Of a stretch of 64,000 bases of DNA, positions 34,272-46,200 are shown one piece after another. The stretch is from Persicaria tinctoria (Eukaryota; Streptophyta; Magnoliopsida; Caryophyllales; Polygonaceae). How positions within the stretch are numbered: position 1 is the stretch's first letter; each line of letters starts with the position of its first letter. The stretch spans positions 34,718,967 through 34,782,966 of the forward strand of contig JBANSL010000004.1 of assembly GCA_037127255.1 (NCBI GenBank), in the 5' to 3' direction. Both the position numbers and the translations under genes were made by a program. The notes beneath the pieces were generated by a model. It was not told where the DNA came from. It ran no database searches and saw only the letters and a list, made by a program, of their open reading frames with translations.

Positions 34272-37200
34272 CACTACACCAGAAGGGCTTTCAGGCGACG
34301 GACCAATGTCGTCGCCTGAAATGTGATTTTCGTCACCTGATAACTCAGGCGACGAACATCCGTCGCCTGAGTAGTGGTCCGGTGACTTTCATCCTTTCAC
34401 TATTCAGGCGACGAGCATCTGTATGTTCGTCGCCCCAATTTGGTTAGGGAATTATATAAAATATAAAATGTAATTCAGACGACCATCCTTTTAGCTAAGT
34501 TCGTCGCCTAAAGAAGCTATGTCCGTCGCCTGAATATGAAGGTTTTTTTTAAAAAAAAATTTAGGCAACCAAGTTTTGTCAATATTCGTCGCCTGAGTGT
34601 GATTTGTTTTTAAAAAAAAAATTGAAAAATGGCTGATGCCCCCTGTTTTCAATTGCACCAAAATTGTGCACATTTTTAGCACAAAAATGTGCACAAACCT
34701 GTTTCATCTTACACAACAAACATGGCCAAGTTCACAACCCCATACAAATCCACGTACAAATCCGCATACAAATTCACAAATCCAAGTTTGCAACTACATA
34801 CAAATTCACAAATACAAACCCATTCACAAATTCATGTTCATTACTTAAGAGGAAGTAGGAGAGGAGTGCGAGAGATACCGGCTACTGTTGCGCGAATGAG
34901 AGCTGAGAAGGCCTCGTATCCGAAGCCGGTTGTGGATCCGACAAGTGCTGAGAAGGCTGCTGCGTATTCAAAGTCAAAGGCGCCAATATTTACAAAGTCA
35001 CTATCTAAAGCCATTGATGACCTAGAAGCTTCAATGTTGTGAAAAAAAAGAAGATGAAATGCTGAATCATTTTCTGCAAACAAAGAAAAAGATGGTGTAA
35101 CTAAAACCAAACTACAACCATCATTTAAAAAAAATAGAGTTTAGAATTGCAAAGCTCATGGGGACTAAGAAAACTTACCTTCCAATTGGAACTAACTAGT
35201 GTCTCAGTTAGATCCAATACAAGTGTAAATATTGGGTACTCCAGCTAAGGGAGATCAAGGAGTAAGTTATCACTTGGAGAACTATCCCACTCCTACAACA
35301 TGGGCAGTATATGCATTAGATAACAAATAGAAATCATACCTCAAATGTCACAAAAATCAAGAGCAAGGCTAATGCAAGTCACCTCTAAACTTTGTTCAAT
35401 TATATACCTCTCCGCTAGGTAAAAATTAATAACATATGCCGCTCCTGCAATAATAATGGAAAAAATTAGTCATATAAGAATAAAAAAATGAAAAGTACCA
35501 AAAAACAATATATGAAAATGAAATTTTCATGGTTAACTACTCAAAGACAGACCTAAACTGCCATTGAACTAAAGATTAGAGATTCCCTTCCTTCCTGTAC
35601 AATGAACCAAAGCCAGATTCAGGCAGAAGTAAGAATAGATTGATTAAAAACAAACAAAAAAGACCCAAAAACGAACTCTATGTTGATAGGCAAATATCCT
35701 GAATTCTCTAGTCCTGTCGTCCAAATTATACCTCAAATGTCACAAAAATAGAGTTTAGAATTGCAAAGCAACATGATATATCATAAAAGCCTAAGAGGCT
35801 GTTTAGAATTGCAAAAAATAGAGTTTAGAATTGCAAAATAAGAGTTTCTTTTACTTTAAATTTTTTGGGGAGTGTATTAATGACTAAGAGGCTGTTTCTA
35901 AAGAAACTGCAAAGGGAAGTTAAAATCATAAACAAGTAATCAAGCATTAAAAGGAAAAAAAAATTAGTGCAACAATAAGCACAACCAAATATCCCTATAT
36001 GTGTATAAGATCCATGACAAAAACACGAGATTAAAAGATTGGATGCAGAGAACAAACCCTTTCCGTATGAATGCTTTGGCCACTGAAGGGTCTAGCTCAA
36101 TTGCTCTGTTTGCATCAGCAGCTGCGTCTACAATGCAGTATAATTGAATGTTAAGATCAAAAGTACAGATATTGCATAATGTACACATTATTCACAAAAC
36201 ATACACATTTTCAAAGAAAGGAAAACTGCAGAGGAAAACTTTGAAAATGAAAAAAAAAGCATTAAAATTCAGTTCAGAAAGGGTGGAGAAACAATGAGGC
36301 AAAACAATTCAACAATCAAGACCAACAAAACAATTCAAGTACATTAAAGTTCGGTTTAGGAATTGGAGATATTTATGTTTAGAGCAATTTACAGTAAACC
36401 AATATGATGCATATAGTCTACAAGGAGAAAAGGATAAACACAACCAAAAACAGGAATTACAGATGCTACCCTAAAATAGCAAACGGATAGCGTATAACCT
36501 AAAAGCATACAACCTACAAGCATATAAAAGCAAGAACAGATTTTTTTTATGTTTTGCTAAAAGCATATAATCTTAGCACAATGCAGAATCAAGAACACAA
36601 AAGCATACAACCGAAAATCATGTAGAATTCATGCCTAAAATCTAAGTAATAAATTTGTCCTTGATAACCTAAAATCTCATTCAACTCATTCAGAAGTCTT
36701 GCCTAAAATATGATAATCTAATCTAACGTCTTAACACTAATAACCTAAAATCTGATTTCCTATTGAAAAATCTAAGTACTAATACATCTAAGTGAGAAAA
36801 CCAATATCAGAATCCCGAAAATAATCAGTAATAAAACAAATAACAGAAATTAGAGTATAGAAATTGAATTTAGGGTTTGGGATTCGATTCGAAAAGGAGA
36901 GTATGTGGGAGGACGATGGTGGCGGGACTTGGGACAGCCTTTCGGGTGCTCACCTCGCGGTTGCAGGGGCTCGGACTCGGGACAGAGAACTGGCTGAAAG
37001 ATTCAGCCCCGGATTCAGATTGTGGTTGCGGTGAGGGAGAGGAGTCCAATCTCCGTCGAGCTCGCGACTCATGGAAGATTCAACACGAGAAGACTGACCA
37101 GAGTGCATCACATATCATTGTTTTCGATTCTGAAACTAAAACAGATACAGGGGATGAAGGCAGGCTGTAAACAACACAATAGAAGCCAAAAAAATAAAAT

Positions 37201-40200
37201 TTAACATGTGCAACAACATAATTGCAGCCATAGATGAATATGAGAAAGGGATGAGATTGCTTACCATAATGGAACAGGAGAGGGATCTCGGATTCATTGT
37301 AGGGGCTAAGTCTCTGAAGAGGAGTTCGGGATCTCGTCTTCAAGAGCCATTCGAGAACAGGGAGCCGCTGAGAGGGAGAAGCTCGGGGCTGTAGAGGCGA
37401 GAGGATGCAGCTGCTGTAGAGGCGAGAGGTAGAAGCCATTGTAGAGGCTGAAGAGACGAGAGGGAGCATCAGTTGAGAGGGAGAAGCGGCTGAGTGATTT
37501 AGGGTTACAAAAAGTGAACATATGCCTTTTATACCACCACCTAAATTATCAAAAATTGGGAGAACTATGCCGCTTAAGTAAAAAATCAAAATTTTACATT
37601 CCCTCCTAAATTTTAGGAACCGAAAGTATAAATTTAACTGTCTAAATTTATAGAAATAAAATGAACTCTTAGTGTAAATTTATAGAAATAAACTTCAACC
37701 AAAATTTTAAAGAAATAAATTTTGACCAAATTTTTTTTAGAAAATAATAAAGGTATACTATTTGTCATTTCTAAAAGTGAAAATATATGTAAATTAATAA
37801 TACCTTAACAAAAATGATGATTCCTCGTCGCCTGATCGGGATTTAAATTTTGAGAAAAAATTATGCGTGAACTTGGTGGCATTGTTAAATCTAAATTATA
37901 TGAAATATAATTTAGATAAAAATATATTCTTATTTTAAATAAAAATACATTCTTATTTTAATTAAATTTATATATATAACCTGCAAATATATTCTTATTT
38001 GAAATAAAAATACATTACTAAATAATTTTAGATATTTTTTGACATATTTTGTAAGTTTTATTTTTTTTCCAATTAAAAGCATTTGAATTAGAAATTCATG
38101 TATAACATCTATCAGAAAGTCTATATATAGGAACCAAAATCTCGATCTTGATCTCAATTTCAATCTCAATCTTGGTCTCAATTTCCTCAAAACATAACCT
38201 TATAGTATTATAATAAGAATTTATTACTTAGTATAAGGTTTTATTAGTTACTTATATGAGTTTTCCTCAAAACAAAACCTTATAGTATTATAATAAGAAT
38301 TTATTACTTAGTATGAGGTTTTATTAGTTACTTATATGAGTTTTCCTCAAAACATAACCTTATAGTATTATAATAAGAATTTATTACTTAGTATAAGGTT
38401 TTATTAGTTACTTATATGAGTTTTCCTCAAAACATACCCTTATAGTATTATAATAAGAATTTATTACTTAGTATAAGGTTTTATTAGTTACTCATATGAG
38501 TTTTCCTCAAAACATAACCTTATAGTATTATAATAAGAATTTATTACTTAGTATAAGGTTTTATTAGTTCTTTATATGAGTTTTCCTCAAAACATAACCT
38601 TATAGTATTATAATAAGAATTTATTACTTACTATAAGGTTTTATTAGTTACTTATATGAGTTTTCCTCAAAACATAACCTTATAGTATTATAATAAGAAT
38701 TTATTACTTAGTATAAGGTTTTATTAGTTACTTATATGAGTTTTCCTCAAAACATAACCTTATAGTATTATAATAAGAATTTATTACTTAGTATAAGGTT
38801 TTATTAGTTAATTATATGAGTTTTCCTCAAAATATAACCTTATAGTATTATAATAAGAATTTATTACTTAGTATAAGGTTTTATTAGTTACTTATATGAG
38901 TTTTCCTCAAAACATAACCTTATAGTATTATAATAAGAATTTATTAGTTAGTATAAGGTTTATGGTTGTATAAAATATTACCCAATTAATTGTAAATTTA
39001 TGGTTTTAACGTTATAAAAACATTACACAATTAATTTAAAAATTTTAACATTGTAAAGTATGGTTTTAAAATTTATAACATTGTAAAGTATGGTTTTAAA
39101 ACATTATACACATAGCTTAAAAGATTTATTACACAATTAAATAATTTTAAAATTATGGTTTTAAAATTTTAAATATAACATTGTAAATTATGGTTTTAAA
39201 ATTTATAAATATAACTTATAAGATTAATATTACATAATTAATTTTAAAAATATACGTAAAATATATTTTTAATTTATAAGATTTATAAAAAAAACATTTT
39301 TTTTTTGTAAAAAGAATGTCTAATGGGGTCACTCATTTAAGCGACCAACATTAAAAAAATGTCGTCACCTAAATAATTGCTATTATTTTGTCACTCATTC
39401 AGGCGACCAACATAGAGTTCACATGTTATTTCCGTCCCCTGAATTTAACTCAAGCGACGAACTTTCAAAATATGTCGTCACCTGAATGAGTGACCAACTT
39501 TTATCACTCATTCAGGCGACCAACATGGACCACACATGTAATTTCCGTCGCCTGAAGTCAACTCAGGCGACGAACATTGACCTATGTTCGTCGCCTGAAT
39601 GGTAGTTCTGACAAAAGTGGATGAGTTTTTTATTCGAGCAACCATATATTCTTCTTTTGTTCGTCGCCTAAATATGTTCGTCGCCTAAAGTTGATTCAAG
39701 CGACGAACTTTGTATAGAATTGGTCGCTCAAATGTGATTTGGGTTGGGGGTCAAGCCCTAGACATTCAGGCGACGAACTCTTCTAAGTTCGTCGCCGGAA
39801 GTGAACTCAGGCGACGGAAGCTCATCAGTCCGTCGCCCGAAGTGCAATCTGGCGTAGTGAGTTGAATTAGGGCAAGAACAAGTGCAGGAGCAAAGAAGAA
39901 GGAAAGGAGAAGGGCCCATACAAACGTCGTCGACGAGCTTTTTGATGATGATGGAGCAGAAGAAGATGGATCACAACGCTAAGGAGAGAGTTAGGAGGCT
40001 CCACCTTAAATCTGGTTACATGGCTCTCCGGTCTTTGCTGCCTGATGAGTCTAAAAAACCTAAGGTTAGTTGTGGAATTTCATTTTCTGCTGTAGTTTCA
40101 CGAGTTTATATATATAATACCATCTTAATTGGTTAGAAAATGAAGTCGGTGAAAGAAAGTTCTTATGCAAAGCTTATAATTGTTTCCATTCTTTTTCAAC

Positions 40201-43200
40201 ATTATGTTAGTAAAATGGCTTGTTGCATTGTTGTTTTTAGATCAATAAGATGTTTTGTTTGTATGGATGCCTTTGGTACATTGTGTTATAGCGAGAATGA
40301 AAATAGCGAATAACAACACAGTAATTTACGTGGTTCGGCAAAGGTGTGTTGCCTACGTTCACGGGCAGAGAATCAGTTTTCTTATTAGAGAAAGCAAAAC
40401 AGATTAGGGTTACAAGGGGTCGACATTTAATTAGTATATGAAGAGACTCATGAAACCCTAAACAGACAATGGACTGAAAGCCCAAAATAGATACACGATA
40501 TGCCCATTTACAATAGATAGACGAGACCACCGCCGGGGAGCCGCCCCCCGAACCCTCGATGCGTCACCGGTCAACGATGATTCAAGGTACATTAACAATC
40601 TCCACCTTTACTTGAATCCTCTCATAAACAGATGCACCCATGAAAAAGTTCCCAGACGTTCATCTGCCTCAAATTGGTCCTTGATGAAGGACCTAGACTA
40701 CCCCGCAGGGCAACTCACACAGCTGGTGTTGTTAAGAAAGTCCAAATAGTGTTGGAACTTGCTCTCTGGAACTAGCTTAGTGAACATATATATCAGCGAG
40801 ATTATCAGCTGTTCCCACCTTCTTCACCCTAATTCTCTTCTCATTCCTCGGAAAATGGTATCTAACATCAATGTGCTTCGTCTTCTCATGATGAACTTGA
40901 TCCTTTGTTAAGCATATTTTACTCAAGCTGCCGCAATATACTAAAGTTTGATCCTGATGTAGGCTTAGATCATCGACCAAGCCCTTAAGCCAGATTCCCT
41001 TCTTAGCAGCTTCTGTCAACGCCATGTACTCTGCCTCAGTGGTAGACAAAGTGACTGTAGGTTGTAGAGTTGCTTTCCAACTCACCACAAAACTCCCAAG
41101 AGTAAAAACATAGCCTGTCATCGATCTCCTACTATCCATATCGCTGGTATAATCAGAGTCCGAAAACCCAGAAACCAAGCACTCTGTATCATTCCCATAG
41201 CAAAAACCAACGCCATTTTAACACTGCAGAACCACATCAGATCCTTTGAACACATGCAACTTTCCACCATAACTTGTGTAACTGAACCCCTTATCGTTTA
41301 ACACTATTAGGGATATCAAATTATTCGTCATGGATGGAACGTGCTTGACATCCTCCAATGTGCGAAATTTCCCATCATCTGTTTGAAACCTGACTGAGCC
41401 AGTCCTAACAACCTTGAAGAGGGCATCATTCCCCATGGATACATTGCCCCCGTCAGCACGTCCATATGTTGCAAACAACTCCCTTTTAGGACATATGTGA
41501 TAGGACGCCCCAGAGTCGAGATACCACACATCAGCACAGTGTGTGTGATTATCAGCTAACAAAACAATATCGTCCTCAAAAGTATTTCCACGATCAGCTA
41601 CTGCTGCAGACCCGGATTTCTCCTCCTCTTGTTTCTTCTTCTTCTTCGGACAGTCATTCTTCCAATGACCTTTCTCCTTACAGTAGTTACATACATCGTT
41701 CGGTTTAGGGTCTGATTTGCAATCTTGTTATGCTTCTTCTTGTTACCCTTTTTACCGTCAAATTTGCCTCTGTTTGCCACAAGCCTAGAAGCTAGGTTGT
41801 CTGTAGCCCACGCGGTTGCCTTCAGACGCAACTCTCTGTTGTGAAGCGACGATCTAGCCTCTTCCAGCGTGATGGTATCTTTCCCAACGACGAACGACTG
41901 AACAAAGTTCTCGTATGTGGGGGGTAGGGATACCAACAGAATTAGGGCAACATCTTCGTCCTCCACCTTAACATCAATATTACGCAATTCAAGTAATAGC
42001 GTGTTAAGTTGATCAAGATGATCTCTGAGTTGTGTACCTTCCTACATACGCAGCCCGAACAACCGTTGTTTCAGAAGTAACTTGTTCGTCAGCGACTTTG
42101 TCATGTACAAACTCTCCAACTTTAGCCACAACTTGCCTACGGTTTCCTGGTCAACAACTTCTGTTATGACATCGGCTGCGAGACACAACATAATCGTCAA
42201 ATGAGCCTTCTCCTCTAGAAGGCCGTACTCAGCGGTGGTTGTATTTGTCCCCTTCTTGTTGGCGGTTAACGGTGCCCATAAACCTTGCTGCTTCAGCAAA
42301 GCCCGCATCTTGATCTGCCACAAACTGAAATAATTTCTTCCAGTAAACTTGTCGATCTTTAACACATAATCAGACATCATTCTCGGCGGAATCAACAACC
42401 AAAGCTCTTATACCAGTTTGTTATAGCGAGAATGAAAATAGCGAAGAACAACACAGAGATTTACGTGGTTCGGCAAAGGTGTGTTGCCTACGTCCACGGG
42501 TAGAGAACCAGTTTTCTTATTGGAATGAGTAAAACAGATTAGGGTTACAAGGGGTCAACGTTTCATGAGTATATGAAGAGACTCGTGAAACCCTAAACAG
42601 ACAATGAACTGAAAGCCCAAAATAGAGAGACGATAGGCCCGTTTACAATAAACATCGCATACCGTAAAGACGGGGTGGCGCTGCCCACCAGCGGACCACC
42701 GTCGGGGGACTCCGCCACCCGAACCCCCCGTTGCGTTGCCGGTCAAAAATAATTCAAGGCATATTAACAAATTGCAATTCAACCCGGCCTCCAACACACA
42801 CAACTCGATCTTCCTCGGTTACACTTGACTTATTGGATTTTCTTCATGGGTTAATTATGCTAATATAACTAACCCGTCCATATCTTCAAACTAATTAGAG
42901 TTTCTTACATAATCAAATTACGAACGTCTTCCCTCAAATTAGATAGGAAGTGAAATTCATTTACAAGAACTTATAGTAGCCTCTTGTCATGTATAAATAG
43001 AATCGTTGATGTAAAACAGATTTCGATTCTAAACCCTAAGATAGAGATGAAAAAAAAAGGCAACACAGACAAACGAAAGCAAAAGAAGACGAGATTTGGT
43101 GACGCAGTTTGGTTTCCCTACCCTGCGAAGCCTCAAGAGGGAGAGAATCAAACCCAATAATCCACTAAGTATAATAGAATATATATCGTGGATACAGATG

Positions 43201-46200
43201 AACAGATTATAAACAAGAAACGATTCTAGATCTAGCGGCTCGAGTAAGACGCAGTCAAGGAGAAACACGAAATAGGAACAAATACTCCCTTTCACCCCAT
43301 CTAGGATGAATATGAATTGAAGTTGATGAAGAGTTGGCCAATGGACTCGAAAGCATCATCTTCTTCCTACTCCGAGCAAGATCTCCTTGAATCTCTCTGG
43401 GAATTTGAGATTCAAGCTCGCCAAGGTGAGGAAACCATATCGCCGTCGACAGTGACGGATCTAGTAAATAAAAGTTAGGTGAGCGAAAAAGTATTGAAAT
43501 TAAAAGGATCAAATTTTGCCAAGTTCTCAACCTCTACTCCATTACGGCGGGTTTGTGAAGAACAAGAGGTTTTTTTTTTAATCACTAAACAATTAAACCT
43601 AAAAAAGTAGGTAAATTGCTTCCAAAAAAAAGTTGGTAAATTGTATACGTACGAAATTACGATACAGAGTCTAAAACAAAGAGATTGGGAGTGAATTGGG
43701 CTTTTAAGTTTTGGGCCAAGTTGGCCAACATAATAAGGCTATGCAAAGAGATTGGGAGTGAATTGGGCTTTTTAGTTTTGGGCCAACTTGGCCAACATAA
43801 TAAGACTATCCAATTTCATTTTAACCCCAGCAAAAGAAATTTTTTTAGCTGTGAACCTGAAACATGACCCGGCAGTTGCTGGGTATGCTTACTAAAGCAT
43901 CCGCCTCTGGCCGTCGAATCGCCTTCTAGCGTTTTCAGAATCTCTCTCTTTCTTGTGGGCGGAAGCGAAAAGTGAAGTTGGCTAGCTTTAGAGTTTTTGA
44001 AGGTGAGGTTAATTATATTGTCGAGCTCGGACTAAGTAAAACGCAGTGTTCCACTTAGCAAGGACAAAGAGTCGTTAAAGCGTCTTCATAAAGCATGGGC
44101 TAGAAGAGGAGAGATGGATTGGGCCATCCACAGTAATGGGCCGAAGACAAAGAGCTACAACTTTGTCTTCAACTCATTCAAACACTTGGCATCAAGCCCT
44201 TAGCCTTCGGTTCAGCGACTTGTTTTTCAGTCGAGCCACCTGAAACCTAAACCCAGATCCTAGTTCAACCATCACACTTGTATCCTTATGATCCTAATAT
44301 ACATGCATCTAGATTATTAAGGCATTACAATTGAGATAATTAAGGGAAAGGAATGAAAATGAGAGAGAAATCCAAGTGCACGATATATATAATAATATAC
44401 ATTGGCTGAAAGGTGTTAAATTTCTTCTCTGGGTCTTCCAACTTTTCTCTTTTCTTGTTTCCAATCCTTGGGTGTATGGTTAAATTATCCAACACTACCA
44501 TCAATGTGGGTAATTGAGTTGTATCAAGAGAGCTAACACTACAAGAAAAATAATTTTGGGCGACCAAATATTAAAAATTAAGGTGACAAATTTATCTTTC
44601 TCGCCCAAACTAACTCTTTTGTGACAAAAAAAATTTTGGTCACGCAAAACATATTTTTTGTGATGAAAATTGGAATCTGTCGCCCATACAAACGCGTAGG
44701 GCTACAAAAAGGTTCCTTTTTGTCGCCCAATGTTTTTTTCTTTTAATAAAACGCCCTTGCTCCTCTCTCATTCTCAGATCTGAAACCCTAGCTGACCACC
44801 GTTCTCCTCGGCCGCCAATCCCCGCCATGGCTAATCCTAACTTAGCGTCTACCTTCACAGTCTCTCCTTCAGTTCAGCTCTACAACCTCTCCTTCACCTC
44901 TACAATCTCCTCTCCTGTCCCTCTCGTTTTGCAATCTCTCTCCTCTCTTGTCCCTCTCGTTTCTGAATCTCGATGAGCACTTCTACGACTTCAAGCTCGA
45001 GTACGAAATTGTTTCGGATTTCGCTGTGGACTTCCAGAAGATCGAGAAGCTTCTACGAATCCTCCGGGGATTCATAACTAGTATGTATAATCGCTCGATT
45101 TCTCCCTCAATTTCATTTCCAAAGTTTAGATTGGCTTGAGACGTTGGAGTTCAACACTTCGACAGTGATTGTGATCACTATTTTCTTCTCCCTCCGGGGA
45201 TTCATAACTTGTATCCCTTTTTCCTTCTTTTTTGTTTTTTGCCTCTTCTCAAATTCGGATATTGGGCTGGAACGAACGATTAGCTTTCCAAGAGTGGTTG
45301 GAATGCATATTGGAGGTGCTCGAATTGTTGCATTTAGGGATCAAAAGGAACTGATTTCAACAGAGAACATGAATGAGCCTATAATTACAATTTATATTAT
45401 TTATTGCAGATCCCTATCAGACTGTTTCATTTTGAATATATATGAATCTTATATTTACTGACATCACTTCTGTTCTTATTGTTTTTCATATAGTAGTTCA
45501 AAACCTTCAGCCTGCTTTCTTTGAGGCCACAAAGGCAGACCTCAAAAGTCTACTAGGACTTGCCTCTTTTTTCTTACCCGCAGCAGAGCTAAACCAGCTG
45601 TAAGTAACTATTATTATTATTATCAATTTTCTGCCCTATATCCTTTAGAATAGATATGAATATGAATGAATAATATATCTGTAGGATATCTATAGGATTA
45701 TGGATGGTTACATTTACATGTACACTTCTTACTCTGAGATATGATAATGAGTTGTGATGGTATTGATTGTGTTACCTAGAGTGAAAGAGTACAGCTCTCT
45801 AATGGGGGAGAACTCGACCAAGACTATATCCATTGCATAGCCACTAACTGGCACCTATTTCCTTCAAAACAGCAAAAGCATAAGCTATTGTGATGGCATT
45901 GATTGACTTATTACCTAGAGTTGTGATGGCATTGATTGTGTTACACTGTTACCTAGAGTGATAGAGTACAATATATAGGATAACATATTTAGCATTGATT
46001 GTGTTACCTAACAAGTGTTAATCATTGAAATATATAGGATATCATTTTGAATTATTGACTCTCAGGCATAGTCCTAGTATATTAAATAATCTGGTTATAT
46101 TTTCGTGCTGTTAAGATTCATTTTGCTCTCCTAAAGGCTTCATTAATGAGTTTGCAGGAGAAATAAACTTTATCAAGTGGCTAACTAAGATTGTCAAAAC

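Larger units (their letters stand above)
34272..39859. mobile_element. CACTA element 2, 5.6 kb, inserted in bHLH exon 1
   Basis: The ends are CACTACACCAGAAGGGC and, inverted, CACTACGCCAGATTGC. The 3-bp duplication AGT lies at 34269-34271 and 39860-39862. Subterminal TTCGTCGCCTGAA / TTCAGGCGACGAA motifs crowd 34290-34600 and 39340-39845. No transposase is seen. The interior contains an SGT1 exon fragment, other gene-like pieces and an 80-bp minisatellite. The undamaged reading frame of the exon on both sides argues for a fairly recent insertion. Confidence 0.93.
40284..42769 (-). mobile_element. Ty1/Copia element with internal deletion, in bHLH intron 1
   Basis: LTRs lie at 40284-40597 (3', 314 bp) and 42419-42769 (5', 351 bp), both TGTTAATxTxCCTTGAAT...CGCTATAACA on the minus strand. 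A primer-binding site like initiator tRNA-Met (TGGTATAAGAGC) lies beside the 5' LTR, and a polypurine tract (AAAGGTGGAGAT) lies beside the 3' LTR. Flanks are CATTG and AATTG, a 5-bp duplication with one mismatch. Gag, protease and the RNase H end remain; integrase and most of RT are deleted. The element cannot move by itself. Confidence 0.9.

Noticed and set aside
38181..38965. CRISPR-like regular array
   Set aside because: The 80-bp period has no unique spacers. All of each unit is repeated, and the context is a plant transposon, so it is a minisatellite.
43029..43530. Minus-strand frames of 88 and 91 codons
   Set aside because: They overlap each other in different frames, have no recognisable domain, and lie in intron sequence with repeat character.
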